Below, one piece after another: positions 9,158 through 18,773 of a stretch of 64,000 nt of DNA (position 1 is the first letter of the stretch; each line of letters starts with the position of its first letter). Source of the stretch: Paracoccaceae bacterium (GTDB taxonomy: Bacteria > Pseudomonadota > Alphaproteobacteria > Rhodobacterales > Rhodobacteraceae); contig JABURR010000015.1 in NCBI GenBank assembly GCA_014762635.1, positions 42,832 through 106,831 on the forward strand, in the 5' to 3' direction. The translations under genes were made by a program, and so were the position numbers. Below the pieces are notes generated by a model. That model had not been told where the DNA came from, did no database searches, and saw only the letters and a program-made list of their open reading frames with translations.

Positions 9158-11405
9158 CCGGGCGGATTTCTTCCCCGGGGGCGAGATCCCGGATGTTCCG
9201 AACCTTGCGAAGGACGTGCGCGACCTGACCGCCGAGGATCTGGCCGGGGTCGATGCGATCGTTCACCTCGCGGCTCTGTCCAACGATCCATTGGGCCAGC
9301 TTCGGCCGGGCCTGACGCAGGAAATCAACCACCTCGGCACGGTTCACGTCGCCAAATGTGCGAAGGAGGCCGGAGTCGGGCGTTTCGTCTTCGCCTCGTC
9401 ATGCTCGAACTATGGGCGCGCGGGTGCGGACATGATCGACGAAACCGGGCAGTTGAACCCGCAGACCGATTACGGAACCTCCAAGGTTCTGGCTGAGCGG
9501 GACCTGAAACCGCTGGCGGATGACAGTTTCTGCCCGGTCTTCCTGCGGTTCGCGACAGCCTATGGCGTCAGCCCACGGATGCGGTTCGACATCGTGCTGA
9601 ACAACCTCGTGGCGCACGCCTATTCCTCGGGACGGATCCTGATGATGTCCGACGGCACGCCCTGGCGTCCGATCATCCACGTCGAAGACATGGCCCGGGC
9701 GATGGCGGCGGCGCTGCAGGCCGATGCCGACGCGATCCGGGGCGAAGCCTTCAACGTCTGCCGGACCGAGAACAACTACCAGATCAAGGACCTGGCCGAG
9801 ATCGTGGCCGAGATCGTGCCCGGCTCGCGCATCGACTATGCCGCCGACGCGGGGCCTGACAACCGCTCCTACCGCGTGAGTTCGGCGAAGATCGAAAAGC
9901 TGATCCCGGGGTTCAAACCGAAATGGGATGCGCGGGCGGGTGCAATCCAGCTCTACGAGGCGGTGCGCAGTTACGACATCCGCCCCGAGGATTTTGACGG
10001 TCGGAAGTACAAGCGCCTGGCGCAGCTTGAGGCCCTGGTGAGCGAGCGGCGGATCGACGACTCCTTCCGCCTGACCGGGCCGGTCCAGCCGGTGCCGCGC
10101 TTGCGCTCGGAAGGGCTGCCCGAACACCGCTCAGCCGAGGATTTCGCTTCCGCTTGCGCAGGGGCCCGGGATCGCTGCACAGGGAAGCCCGGCATCCTGC
10201 CGGTCCTTGACCTTGGCCTGATGCCGAATTCGAACAGCCTCGTCGCGCCGAAGGATCTATGGCGACAGGAGGCGCGATGGCCGCTGGAACTGGCCTTCGG
10301 GCCGGAGTCCAAGCTTTGCCAGATCGTCACCTCTGTGCCGCGGGAAATCCTTTTCAACGCCGACTATCCGTATTTCTCGTCGGTCTCCCCAGCCCTGCTG
10401 GAACATTCGCGCGCCCATGTGCACGAGGCGCTTCGCACCCGCGCGCTGGACGAGAACAGCCTTGTGGTGGAGCTGGCGTCGAACGACGGCTACCTGCTCA
10501 AGTATTTCGTCGAGGCGGGCGTGCCGGTTCTAGGCATCGACCCCGCGCCGAAACAGGTGGAGGAAGCCAATCGGATCGGCGTCCGATCGATCTGCGAATT
10601 CTTCGGGGAAGACCTTGGCAAACGGCTCCGCAGCGAAGGCCATGCCGCCGACATGATCCTGGCCAACAACGTGGTGGGCCATGTTTCGGACCAGAACGAT
10701 TTCGTCGCGGGCATGGCGGCGATGCTCAAGGACGACGGGGTGGTCGAGGTGGAGTTCCCCTATGTGCGCCACCTGATCGACCGGCTGGAATTCGACACGA
10801 TCTACCACGAGCATTTCTGCTATTTCTCCTGCACCTCGGCGCGGAACCTGTTCCTGCGGCACGGGCTGCACCTCAATGACGTGACCGAGTTCCCGATCCA
10901 TGGCGGGACGATCCGGCTGGCCTTCGGCAAAACACCTGCCCCGGCCGCACGCCTGACGGCAATGCTGGAAGAGGAGGAACGGATCGGCCTCACCCGTCCT
11001 GAGTACTACGCCGATTTCGGGGCGCGGGTGCGGGACCTGCGGTCGCGGGTTAGGGCCTTCGTCACCGATCTGAAGAAACAGGGGAAACGGATCGCGGCCT
11101 ATGGCGCGGCGGCGAAAGGGACGATCGCGCTGAATTATTTTGGGCTCGACGGCTCGGTGATCGACTTCGCCGTCGATCTCAGCCCACACAAGCAGGGCAA
11201 GTACATGCCCGGTGTGCGGGTGCCGATCCGCCATCCGGACGCGCTGGTGGACGAGGCCCCGGACTACGTGATCATCCTAGCCTGGAACTTCGCCGACGAG
11301 ATCATGAAACAGCAGACCGCCTATACCGACCGGGGCGGGCGTTTCGTCACACTCTGCCCCTACCCGCAGATCCACGAACCGGTGCGCGAGCTTGTCGATG
11401 CCTGA
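9021..11405 (+). CDS. Fusion: NAD-dependent sugar epimerase/dehydratase + SAM-dependent C-methyltransferase
   Basis: A 794-aa two-domain protein. Residues 1 to about 330 form an extended SDR with GHLGYVG at 17-23 and the catalytic YGTSK near 151-155, acting on a nucleotide sugar. Residues about 370-794 form a sugar C-methyltransferase: [18 protein letters not shown] motif [12 protein letters not shown] near 482, YHEHFCYFS, and the C-terminal Methyltransf_14 part with [17 protein letters not shown]. The N-terminal zinc knuckle of this methyltransferase family appears degraded: CAGARDRC stands for the first CxxC pair and one cysteine (KLCQI) for the second. Following RfbF, it probably makes a C-methylated CDP-deoxysugar. 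The ATG at 9021 cannot be much later because the Rossmann motif follows at once. Confidence 0.85.
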   Translation: MGADRGQPGKKTVLVTGHLGYVGTVATPVLAAAGYRVLGCDINLFDRADFFPGGEIPDVPNLAKDVRDLTAEDLAGVDAIVHLAALSNDPLGQLRPGLTQEINHLGTVHVAKCAKEAGVGRFVFASSCSNYGRAGADMIDETGQLNPQTDYGTSKVLAERDLKPLADDSFCPVFLRFATAYGVSPRMRFDIVLNNLVAHAYSSGRILMMSDGTPWRPIIHVEDMARAMAAALQADADAIRGEAFNVCRTENNYQIKDLAEIVAEIVPGSRIDYAADAGPDNRSYRVSSAKIEKLIPGFKPKWDARAGAIQLYEAVRSYDIRPEDFDGRKYKRLAQLEALVSERRIDDSFRLTGPVQPVPRLRSEGLPEHRSAEDFASACAGARDRCTGKPGILPVLDLGLMPNSNSLVAPKDLWRQEARWPLELAFGPESKLCQIVTSVPREILFNADYPYFSSVSPALLEHSRAHVHEALRTRALDENSLVVELASNDGYLLKYFVEAGVPVLGIDPAPKQVEEANRIGVRSICEFFGEDLGKRLRSEGHAADMILANNVVGHVSDQNDFVAGMAAMLKDDGVVEVEFPYVRHLIDRLEFDTIYHEHFCYFSCTSARNLFLRHGLHLNDVTEFPIHGGTIRLAFGKTPAPAARLTAMLEEEERIGLTRPEYYADFGARVRDLRSRVRAFVTDLKKQGKRIAAYGAAAKGTIALNYFGLDGSVIDFAVDLSPHKQGKYMPGVRVPIRHPDALVDEAPDYVIILAWNFADEIMKQQTAYTDRGGRFVTLCPYPQIHEPVRELVDA

Positions 11406-12330
11406 CACGGTACTGGTCACGGGGGCGTCTGGCTTCCTGGGTCAAGCGATGGTGGCGGCCCTGGTTGCGGATGGGCATCGCGTGGTGGGAACGTTTCGCA
11501 ACGGCGATCCTACGGCCATCGACGGGGTGTCATGGCGGCGTTGCGATTTGGCCTCCCGGGCCGAGGTCTCGGCGCTTCTGGCCGAGGAACGCCCGACGCA
11601 TCTCGTGGCTCTTGCATGGCACATGGGGCCGGGGAACCAGCAGGCGGTCGAGAACTACCGCTGGATCGGTCCTTCAATCGACCTTCTCATGGACTTCGCC
11701 GGAAACGGCGGTCAGCGCGTGGTCATGTGCGGCAGTTGCCGGGAGTATGTCTGGGGAGATGATGCGCCACTGTGCGAGGAGAGCTCCCCCCTTGCCGAGG
11801 CACCGCCCTATGGCCACGCCAAGGCGGCGCTCTGGCAGGTCTTCGGACCTCTGTGTCAGGAGCTTGGGCTATCCGGCGCCTGGGCGCGTCCGTTCTTCCT
11901 TTATGGCCCGGCGGAACCGGCGCATCGGCTTGTCCCCGATGTCATCCTGTCGCTTCTCGACGGGCGAGAGGCTGCTTGCAGCAGCGGCACCCAGCGCCGG
12001 GACTACCTGCATGTCGGCGATGTCGCCTCGGCTGTGCTCACGCTGATGAACAGCGATCTGCAGGGCGCGGTGAATATCGGGGCGGGCGAGGCAATTGCCC
12101 TCAAGGACATCGTTCTGGAAATAGGGCGTCAGATCGGACGCGAGGATCTGATCCGGTTGGGCGCTCGCCCGGACAGGCCCGATGACCCACCGGTCATCAT
12201 CGCCGATACCAGACGCCTTTCCGATGAGCTGGGCTGGAAACCGGAAATTCCGCTTGAAGCAGGACTGCGACAAACCATCGACTGGTGGCGCGCCCGGCAT
12301 GACACCGCGCGCAAGGAAAAGGCATCATGA
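11398..12330 (+). CDS. NAD-dependent nucleotide-sugar epimerase/reductase (extended SDR)
   Basis: A 310-aa SDR with the Rossmann motif GASGFLG at 9-15 and a YGHAK catalytic pair near 138-142. It probably carries out the last 4-keto reduction or epimerisation in the CDP-deoxysugar route of its upstream neighbours. The ATG at 11398 overlaps the fusion gene by 8 bases (a TTG at 11392 is also in frame). The next gene starts in an ATGA overlap, so these genes form one translationally coupled operon. Substrate and exact reaction are not visible. Confidence 0.82.
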   Translation: MPDTVLVTGASGFLGQAMVAALVADGHRVVGTFRNGDPTAIDGVSWRRCDLASRAEVSALLAEERPTHLVALAWHMGPGNQQAVENYRWIGPSIDLLMDFAGNGGQRVVMCGSCREYVWGDDAPLCEESSPLAEAPPYGHAKAALWQVFGPLCQELGLSGAWARPFFLYGPAEPAHRLVPDVILSLLDGREAACSSGTQRRDYLHVGDVASAVLTLMNSDLQGAVNIGAGEAIALKDIVLEIGRQIGREDLIRLGARPDRPDDPPVIIADTRRLSDELGWKPEIPLEAGLRQTIDWWRARHDTARKEKAS

Positions 12331-13643
12331 GCGAACCCGATATCCTTGTTCTGGGCTCCGGTATGGCGGCGCTTGGCGCATCGCACGAGCTGGCCCAGCA
12401 CGGGCTGCGCGCGCGCCTTTTCGACAAGAACGCCTATCCCGGCGGCCACACCGCGACCTTCGTGCATGATACCGGCTTCGTGTTCGATGACGGGCCGCAT
12501 ATCTCGTTCACCAAATCCGAACGGCTTCAGACCCTTTTCGCAGAGAACGTCGGCGGGGCGTTCGAAACGCTGGACGCCTATGTGAACAACTACTATCGCG
12601 GCACATGGGTGAAGCACCCGGCGCAGGTCAATCTTCACAACCTGCCGCCGGAGCTGAAGCTGCAATGCGTGCTGGATTTCCTCGACGCGAGCAAAGTCCC
12701 CGAGCAGGAGAGGCCGGAAAATTACCTCGACTGGCTGATCGCGGCCTTCGGCGAAACCTTCGCGCGCGAGTTTCCGGCCGTATACGGAACCAAGTATCAC
12801 ACGGTGCCGCCGGAGAAGATGAGCACGGTCTGGATGGGTCCCCGCCTTTATCGCCCCTCGGTCGAAGAGGTGCTGCGCGGCGCCATGTTCGAGGAAACGC
12901 CCGACGTCCATTATGTCTCGCATTTCCGCTACCCGACGACCGGCGGCTTCATGTCCTACCTGACGCCGTTTCTTGAGAAATGCGACCTGACACTGGACCA
13001 CAAGGTGGTGGCGATTGATCCGGTCGGAAAGATCGTCAGCTTCGCCAATGGGCGGACCGAACCCTATGATCGCCTGATCAGTTCGATCCCCCTGCCGACC
13101 CTGATTCCGATGATCGACGGTGCGCCTGAGGCGGTACGCGAGGCCGCGGCGCAGCTTGCCTGCACCACCTGCGTCACGGTGAATATCGGCCTGCCCCGGA
13201 ACGACGTCAGCCGCGCCACCTGGAGCTATGTCTACGACGAGGACATCGTTTTCACCCGGCTCAACTTCCCACACAACATGTCGCCCGGCACCTGCCCCCC
13301 CGGCTGTGGCTCGATCCAGGCGGAGTGCTATTTCTCTCCGAAATACAAGCCGTTGGACATGCCGGCCGAAGCGCTGATCCAGCCGGTCATCGACGACCTG
13401 GTGAGGATCGGACTGCTGCAAAAGGACGAGAAGATCCTGCACACCGATGCGCGGGTCATCCCCTATGCCAACGTGATTTTCGACCTTGATCGGGAAACAG
13501 CCTTGCCGGTGGTTCACGACTACCTGGATTCACTTGGCATCATCTACGTCGGTCGCTTCGGCGAATGGGGCTATCACTGGACCGACGAGGCCTTTATCTC
13601 GGGCGAAGAAGGCGCAAAACGCGCCTTGGGGCTAGCCGGTTGA
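12327..13643 (+). CDS. FAD-dependent oxidoreductase (amine-oxidase / UDP-galactopyranose-mutase-like fold)
   Basis: A 438-aa flavoprotein with an N-terminal dinucleotide-binding motif (ILVLGSGMAALGASHEL), the GG-doublet region NAYPGGHTATF, and the C-terminal FAD-contact pattern YVGRFGEWGYHWTDEAF. The overall order resembles the protoporphyrinogen-oxidase/amine-oxidase superfamily, which includes UDP-galactopyranose mutase. It is coupled to the upstream SDR by an ATGA overlap, so a nucleotide-sugar or lipid-sugar substrate is a reasonable inference. It overlaps the convergent GMC gene by 12 bases at the 3' end. The reaction is not known. Confidence 0.75.
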   Translation: MSEPDILVLGSGMAALGASHELAQHGLRARLFDKNAYPGGHTATFVHDTGFVFDDGPHISFTKSERLQTLFAENVGGAFETLDAYVNNYYRGTWVKHPAQVNLHNLPPELKLQCVLDFLDASKVPEQERPENYLDWLIAAFGETFAREFPAVYGTKYHTVPPEKMSTVWMGPRLYRPSVEEVLRGAMFEETPDVHYVSHFRYPTTGGFMSYLTPFLEKCDLTLDHKVVAIDPVGKIVSFANGRTEPYDRLISSIPLPTLIPMIDGAPEAVREAAAQLACTTCVTVNIGLPRNDVSRATWSYVYDEDIVFTRLNFPHNMSPGTCPPGCGSIQAECYFSPKYKPLDMPAEALIQPVIDDLVRIGLLQKDEKILHTDARVIPYANVIFDLDRETALPVVHDYLDSLGIIYVGRFGEWGYHWTDEAFISGEEGAKRALGLAG

Positions 13644-15116
13644 GGCCAGGTGATCGGCAAGCCGCAGGGCCAGTTGCACGATGGTGAAGGTCGGATTGGC
13701 CGCGCCGGAGGTGGCGAATGCACCCGACCCCGCGACGTAAAGATTTCCGATCCCATGCACCCGGCAATTGGCGTCGACCACGCCGGTTTCTGGGGTTTCG
13801 GACATGCGCGCGCCACCCATGTGGTGGAAGCTGTAGTCATAGGTGATCTCGCTCTCGGTGTCCCAGATTTCAGGGTCCACCTGCATCCGGCCCAACCCTG
13901 TGCGGATCAGCATCCGCGCGGCCTCGAGCGTGCCTTCGCGCAGGGTGCGCGCGTCGATCTCTGACAAGCGCCAATCGAGCCCCAGCTTACGCAGGCCGAA
14001 ATCGTCGCGATCCTGCACCAGGACCACACGGCTGAGCGGGTTCGGGGCCTGTTCGCTGATGCAGTAGGTTTCCCCGACGAAGAAATAGTCCTCATCGTAT
14101 TTCAGGGCGCCGATCACCTCGGAGCCGCCGATCTCGCGGTCTCTCAGGGGGCGCCGGCTCAGACGCCGAAGATGGAGCAGGGCATTCAGGGTTCCGGTCT
14201 CGCGCATATGCTCGGGTCGCGGGCTGAGCGTTTGTTCCGGAACCTGGGCGCGGATCAGGCGCTCGAATTCCCAGTACTTGGACAGAGAGAACAGGCGCCG
14301 CGTTATGAAATAGGCGCCATGATGCTTGATGGGATGTTCCATGAAGCAACGCCCGACCATGTCACCTTGGTTGCCAAGCCGGTTCTCGTGGCGCTCGTTC
14401 ATCAGCAGCAGGAAGCGCGCGTTTTCCAGCGCGCCCATGGCAAGGACGAACTGATCCGCCAAGACTTCCTGAACATCTCCCGAGTACGAACGGTAGGTGG
14501 CCGAGGCGATCCTTCCCGTCGCCCCGTCGAGGCCCAGTGCGGTGACGTTTGCGTTCAGGACCACGTCGATATTTTCCGACTGGCTCAGGTGATCGAAGTA
14601 GAATTCCGAGAACCTCAGGATATCGACATCGCCCGTGACCTCGTAGAACTCCCGCTGCGAACTCCAGCGTTGCTCGACAACGTCGATCTTGCCGTCATAT
14701 CCCGGGGCGCGGCCTTCACCGAACCGGGCGATGTTCATGACCTCGCAGGCGGCATCCTCGAACGGGGCCAGATCGGAATAGGAGATCGGCCAGCCGCTGA
14801 GCGGAACATCCTTGCGCCGTTCGAAGTCGAAGTCGTCCATGCGGATGCACTGGCCGCCCCAATGACCGCTGGTGCCCCCCAGGTAGCGAAGCCGCACCGC
14901 GTCGGGTGGGCCGTAGTCATATCCCAAGATTTTCCCTTCGTAGAAGCGCTGCGAGTCTCCGGTGAAATCCCGGTCCCCGGCCTCCAGAAGAAGCACGCGC
15001 TTTCCCTGTTCGGCCAACCTCAGGGAAAGTGATATTCCGGCGGGTCCCGCGCCGATGACGCAAACATGGTAGGGTGCGCCTGAAGGTGGTCCGGCGACAT
15101 TCGCATCGAAGATCAT
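13632..15116 (-). CDS. GMC-family FAD oxidoreductase
   Basis: A 494-aa glucose-methanol-choline oxidoreductase. It has the FAD motif VIGAGPAGISLSLRLAE near residues 20-35 and the C-terminal signature HHMGGARM, then NLYVAGSGAFATSGAANPT, containing the usual His active-site region. No signal peptide is evident. It follows a 72-aa Tat/membrane-anchor-like protein with a 4-base overlap, so the pair is probably co-translated. GMC enzymes oxidise alcohol groups of sugars or polyols with an external electron acceptor. Its position between CDP-sugar and glycosyltransferase genes suggests oxidation of a glycan residue, which is inference. Confidence 0.85.
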   Translation of the reverse strand: MIFDANVAGPPSGAPYHVCVIGAGPAGISLSLRLAEQGKRVLLLEAGDRDFTGDSQRFYEGKILGYDYGPPDAVRLRYLGGTSGHWGGQCIRMDDFDFERRKDVPLSGWPISYSDLAPFEDAACEVMNIARFGEGRAPGYDGKIDVVEQRWSSQREFYEVTGDVDILRFSEFYFDHLSQSENIDVVLNANVTALGLDGATGRIASATYRSYSGDVQEVLADQFVLAMGALENARFLLLMNERHENRLGNQGDMVGRCFMEHPIKHHGAYFITRRLFSLSKYWEFERLIRAQVPEQTLSPRPEHMRETGTLNALLHLRRLSRRPLRDREIGGSEVIGALKYDEDYFFVGETYCISEQAPNPLSRVVLVQDRDDFGLRKLGLDWRLSEIDARTLREGTLEAARMLIRTGLGRMQVDPEIWDTESEITYDYSFHHMGGARMSETPETGVVDANCRVHGIGNLYVAGSGAFATSGAANPTFTIVQLALRLADHLASTG

Positions 15117-15331
15117 TGGTTGTCCGGACCTTCCCTGTCGCGCGCATCAAGGATCCAGCCATCCTCGTAAACGAGCGATGGCCGCTTGCGCTGCGCCATG
15201 GGGTTGTCGCGGATCTTGAGTGCCGCCACGCGTCCTGCTGCCACGGCGATGATTACGATCCCGCTCGCAGCAAACAGGCGTCGCCTGCTGAGGCGGCCCG
15301 GGCCTTGTCGCCGTTGCGCGGATGTTGTCAC
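15113..15331 (-). CDS. Small protein with twin-arginine-like anchor, coupled to GMC oxidoreductase
   Basis: A 72-aa protein not matched to any family I recognise. It has a basic, twin-arginine-like stretch (LSRRRLFAASG) followed by one hydrophobic helix (GIVIIAVAAG) and a charged tail ending in DARDREGPDNQ. The GTG at 15331 is preceded by GGAGGG 5 bases away; an ATG at 15358 lacks such a site. The 4-base overlap with the GMC gene suggests it anchors, exports or matures that enzyme, in the manner of the small subunits that accompany sugar and gluconate dehydrogenases. That role is inference. Confidence 0.6.
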   Translation of the reverse strand: MTTSAQRRQGPGRLSRRRLFAASGIVIIAVAAGRVAALKIRDNPMAQRKRPSLVYEDGWILDARDREGPDNQ

Positions 15332-15383
15332 GCTGCCCTCCAGAACTTTTCCGGTCATGCTAGTGCGCGATGCGTCACGGAGG

Positions 15384-16529
15384 CTAGCCCGTCATACGCG
15401 ACGCGCCCGCGGTTGCCGACGCGGGCGAACGATCCCGGAGACATTGCCGCCGGGTCTTCATCGTCGGTGTCTCGGAAAGCCCGAAGTGATCAAGGATCAA
15501 TGCCCATCGATGAAGCCAGTCGTGCCTCATCAGTGCATTCCGAAGGTTGATCGCGCGCCGTCGGTCGATCTCGTCCGGCGCATCAAGCAGGGCTGCAATC
15601 TCCCGCGCCGCCTCGGCAGGATCCTCGGGCAGGCGAGAAACGGCCTCGGGCCAGTCGAAATGGGAAAGATAATCCGCCGTGTCCGGCGCATAGCCGACCT
15701 GCGCCGCACCGCCAGCCATGCCTTCCACGTGGCGTGGTCCCCAGGCGATCTCGCCCCGGATCTGGTCCACGTGGCCGATCTTGGCATAGTCCACCACGAA
15801 GATCTTCGAACGCTGAACAAGGCTGGCAAAGTAATCCCGATGCGCCACGTGATCGGTCACGACGGGCGCCCCTACGCCGGTGTCGTAGATGTAGAACTCA
15901 TCGCGCGCGCCGAGAAGTTTCAGCAACTCCTGGTGCAGGTCTTCCCGCCGCCGCCCCATGTAATAGACGTCGACCGGGCGCTCGTTCGACGGACGGTCAT
16001 CGGCAAACCTCAACATGCCGGCCGCGCCCGGAAGGTGAATTACCGGCCTCCCTGTAAGGCGGCTCAACTCTTTGCAGGAACCCGCGAAAGCGCAGGTGAT
16101 CAGGTCGAATTCCGAGAGGGTTTTCACCAATGGCCGGAACTGGTCGATCGTCGTCAGCCATAGTTCCTCGATGACGCAGACGGCCAGACGCGAACGTTCG
16201 CGCCAGTTCGGAATCGCATCCAGAGTCAGAAGTTCCAACGGCTTCTGAATCCCGCAAACGAAGAGGTCGTAGTCCTCCTGCAACGGGCCATGATCGGCGC
16301 ACGAAGGCAAATGGCGAAACAGCCCGGAGCGTTTCGACATCCACCGGCGCGCACGAAACTTGCGGTCGTACCCTTTGCTGGGCCTTGCGACAGCCAGATC
16401 TCCACCTTCGAGGTCGCAGATCACATCCTCGAATTCATAGCCCGAGCATCTTGACGCGTTGGTCTGGATCGCACGTTGCGAGAAGACCAAGACATTGCGC
16501 TTGGGCATGGGGACGACGCCGAACTCCAT
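15384..16529 (-). CDS. Glycosyltransferase, GT4-like (GT-B)
   Basis: A 381-aa protein with a GT-B type layout: an N-terminal half without a clear metal motif, then the C-terminal donor domain with VDVYYMGRRREDLHQELL and the GPRHVEGMAGGAAQVGY loop that matches the E-x7-E-like region of group 1 glycosyltransferases. There is no signal or membrane helix. A GAGGAG site lies 6 bases before ATG 16529. It lies upstream of the small anchor protein and GMC genes on the same strand, and 60 bases downstream of the ExoY-type gene, so it probably adds an early sugar after the priming step. Sequence divergence is high; the family call is moderate. Confidence 0.65.
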   Translation of the reverse strand: MEFGVVPMPKRNVLVFSQRAIQTNASRCSGYEFEDVICDLEGGDLAVARPSKGYDRKFRARRWMSKRSGLFRHLPSCADHGPLQEDYDLFVCGIQKPLELLTLDAIPNWRERSRLAVCVIEELWLTTIDQFRPLVKTLSEFDLITCAFAGSCKELSRLTGRPVIHLPGAAGMLRFADDRPSNERPVDVYYMGRRREDLHQELLKLLGARDEFYIYDTGVGAPVVTDHVAHRDYFASLVQRSKIFVVDYAKIGHVDQIRGEIAWGPRHVEGMAGGAAQVGYAPDTADYLSHFDWPEAVSRLPEDPAEAAREIAALLDAPDEIDRRRAINLRNALMRHDWLHRWALILDHFGLSETPTMKTRRQCLRDRSPASATAGASRMTG

Positions 16530-16589
16530 TTCGGGCTCCTCGATCTCAGGCGCGCCGCGCCGGGTGGCACGGCGTGTCGTTATGATGGA

Positions 16590-17288
16590 TCAGTAACCCG
16601 AGCACCTCAGCACGGCGCCAACGGTACGGAACATCGTCCGAATATCGGTCAGCAGGCTCATTTCCCGCCAGTACCGCCCGTCATGCTGCGCACGGGTCGC
16701 GAAAGATACGCTGTTGCGGTCCGACACCTGCCAGAAACCGGTGATCCCGGGGCGCATCAACTCGTAGTGATGGCCCGGATAAAGCGGGCGCTGTTCCGGC
16801 AGCATCGGGCGCGGGCCAACGAGGCTCATGTCACCCACCAGCACGTTCCAGAGCTGCGGGAGTTCGTCCAGTGAGGACTTGCGCAAGAAACGTCCCATCC
16901 GCGAAATACGAGGATCGTGCTTCAGCTTCTGGGTTTCAGCCCATTCCCGCGCAGCCGCGGGATTCGAGGCAAGATAGTCCTCCAGCATCTGGTCGGCGCC
17001 TTCGACCATCGAACGGAATTTCCAGAATCGGAATCGCCGCCCACTTTCACCGATCCGGACCTGTGAATAGAGTGCCGGGCCGCCATCGCCCCGCACCAGA
17101 ACCGCGATGACCAGCAATACCGGCAGGACGAAGATCCCCCCGATCAAAACGATGATGATGTCGAAGAAACGCTTTCCGAAATCCCGGTACAGAAGACCCT
17201 TTCGGCCCGTGTAGTAATCCAGCGGCAACCCATGCGCCTTGTGCCATCCCTTGACCGGGTCGCGCACGGTATTCGTGTCTAACATCAT
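16590..17288 (-). CDS. ExoY-type undecaprenyl-phosphate sugar-phosphate transferase (priming enzyme)
   Basis: A 232-aa bacterial sugar transferase that starts the exopolysaccharide unit by moving a hexose-1-phosphate to undecaprenyl phosphate. It has one membrane helix (FFDIIIVLIGGIFVLPVLLV) followed by the catalytic domain: FRFWKFRSMVEGAD, RKSSLDELPQLWNVLVGDMS, LVGPRP and RPGITGFWQVS. It is the short ExoY form without the extra helices of WbaP. The start is one of two adjacent ATGs (17288 or 17285) with AAGAGGA just upstream; the frame stays open to 17495 but that part is not protein-like. It heads the minus-strand group running to the GMC gene. Confidence 0.92.
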   Translation of the reverse strand: MMLDTNTVRDPVKGWHKAHGLPLDYYTGRKGLLYRDFGKRFFDIIIVLIGGIFVLPVLLVIAVLVRGDGGPALYSQVRIGESGRRFRFWKFRSMVEGADQMLEDYLASNPAAAREWAETQKLKHDPRISRMGRFLRKSSLDELPQLWNVLVGDMSLVGPRPMLPEQRPLYPGHHYELMRPGITGFWQVSDRNSVSFATRAQHDGRYWREMSLLTDIRTMFRTVGAVLRCSGY

Positions 17289-17732
17289 TCCTCTTCCCCC
17301 ATAAAATTCAGCAGCAACAAAAAACCAGGAAATCCCTCCGGAGTTCCTTCGGTGATCGAGGGCAACAAAAACACCCCACCGCCGATGGCAGAAAACGCGA
17401 GCCCTTCGGCAAATCAACCGATCAAAATAATCACAATTCTCTTGATGATGGAGGTCCAGCAATCTCGCACCCCAAGCACGCCTCAATACTGCCACATTTC
17501 CGCCTCAAATCAAGGACCCTCGCGGAATGAAGACATTTATCCACAAATCATTCTCGATGCGCCTGAAGCTTGTGCGGATTTGCGGACCAAAGCACTGAAA
17601 GAGTGGTAATTGTTTCAGAATTTGTGACGCGAGATGGACCCAACCGAGAATCACTCGGCCGCAGAACCTCGGAGGAATGTTGTTGGCGCGGGATTCGTTT
17701 TCGGGTCTATCGGGAAATGCTAGGTATCGACC
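17289..17732. other. Intergenic region upstream of the ExoY-type gene
   Basis: About 444 AT-richer bases with no convincing gene on either strand. It should contain the promoter of the ExoY-led operon (minus strand). Short open frames exist but lack ribosome sites and protein-like composition. I see no tRNA, terminator or strong inverted repeat. Confidence 0.5.
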
Positions 17733-17936
17733 CTAAGCTTCCCCGTCGCCGCCGTGCGCCGGATCTGCCTTGTCACTCTGCCTGGACCTGACGCTCCGCA
17801 AGGCAACGCCGGCAACCCCAAGCGAACCCAGCACCCAAGACATCAAGAGCGCCACGGGCCAAGAATACCCGACTGCCATGAGCCCAAGAAAGGCTGGCAC
17901 GAAGATGGCGGGACCAACGAGCAGATACACAATCAT
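17733..17936 (-). CDS. Small two-helix membrane protein, function unknown
   Basis: A 67-aa protein with two hydrophobic helices (MIVYLLVGPAIFVPAFLGLM and VALLMSWVLGSLGVAGVAL) and a charged cytosolic tail. The clear two-helix hairpin and basic loop after the second helix argue for a real gene, although the ribosome site is weak. I recognise no family. It lies alone between the polysaccharide locus and the sigma-factor operon, on the opposite strand from the latter. Confidence 0.55.
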   Translation of the reverse strand: MIVYLLVGPAIFVPAFLGLMAVGYSWPVALLMSWVLGSLGVAGVALRSVRSRQSDKADPAHGGDGEA

Positions 17937-18260
17937 GGGCGACTAGATAACCTCGAAATCACGGATGGCGAATCCCTTGAACAAAGGGCGACCCGGACAT
18001 CCAACCACTCTCCTCGCCGCTCGCGGCTCGCAAGTGGAACGGCGAAATGAGCGCAAGATACTTCTCTCCCGTGCCCCTGCGGCACTTGTCCATCAAGGAT
18101 GACTGAGGGAATCAGCCTTCGCAACGCCGAGCTTCGCAATCGGACATCCGTCGGCGATGAACCGCTGCGATCACGCATGGATCAAGCGCTGGCAGCCGGA
18201 TTCACTCAGGCGTTGAAAGAGTCTTTGACCGGGATCGCAACCAGGGTCACTATCAATGCC
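17937..18260. other. Leader region of the ECF sigma factor operon
   Basis: About 324 bases upstream of the sigma factor start. The sigma reading frame is open upstream to 18099, but that part does not resemble an ECF N-terminus. I found no sequence matching the GGAAT/CGTT promoter seen in front of the sulfite dehydrogenase gene, so autoregulation is not shown here. Confidence 0.4.
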
Positions 18261-18773
18261 ATGAGCCGCGCACATCAGATCGAAAGCCTTTTCCCTGAAC
18301 TCAGGGCCTATGCTCGTTCGATCTCTGATCGTCTGGACGCGGCAGAGGATCTTGTTCAGGACGCAGTCGAACGCGCCCTGCGCCATGACGACCGACCGAC
18401 CGAGCTGTCTGACCTCCGGCCGTGGATGTTCCGCATCATCCGGAACCTGCGCTATGACGAACTCAGAAAATTCCGCGTGCGCCGGGAATATTTGGCGCGC
18501 GAAAAACGTTTGTCTAATAACGCGCGAGAGTTATCTGACCCTGAGAGGGATATCTTGTTCCGACTGGCGTTCGAGCGTCTGCCGCCGGAAAAGAGAGAGG
18601 TGTTGTTCCTGGTGGATGTGATTGGTTTGAAATATGCCGAAGCTGCCGAGGTCATGGGCGTTGCCTCTGGCACGGTGATGAGTCGGCTCAGCCGTGCCCG
18701 CCAGGCCCTGCGCGACGCCGTCGATGGCACCACGGACCAGGGCCACGCAAAGGCCGAAGGTGGCGCGCCATGA
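18261..18773 (+). CDS. ECF-type RNA polymerase sigma factor
   Basis: A 170-aa sigma-70 family protein of ECF size. Region 2 covers LFPELRAYARSISDRLDAAEDLVQDAVERAL to WMFRIIRNLRYDELRK, and region 4 covers RLPPEKREVLFLVDV to AEVMGVASGTVMSRLSRARQAL, the DNA-binding helix-turn-helix for the -35 element. The ATG at 18261 gives the usual start at the first helix of region 2. The gene overlaps its anti-sigma partner in an ATGA. It faces a convergent sulfite dehydrogenase operon carrying an ECF-like promoter. In Sinorhizobium meliloti, ECF factors RpoE1/RpoE4 control sulfite oxidation, so that is its likely regulon here. Confidence 0.88.
   Translation: MSRAHQIESLFPELRAYARSISDRLDAAEDLVQDAVERALRHDDRPTELSDLRPWMFRIIRNLRYDELRKFRVRREYLAREKRLSNNARELSDPERDILFRLAFERLPPEKREVLFLVDVIGLKYAEAAEVMGVASGTVMSRLSRARQALRDAVDGTTDQGHAKAEGGAP

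Noticed and set aside
17289..17495. N-terminal extension of the ExoY-type gene
   Set aside because: Sequence upstream of the double ATG is basic and not protein-like for this family, and a good ribosome site precedes the internal start.
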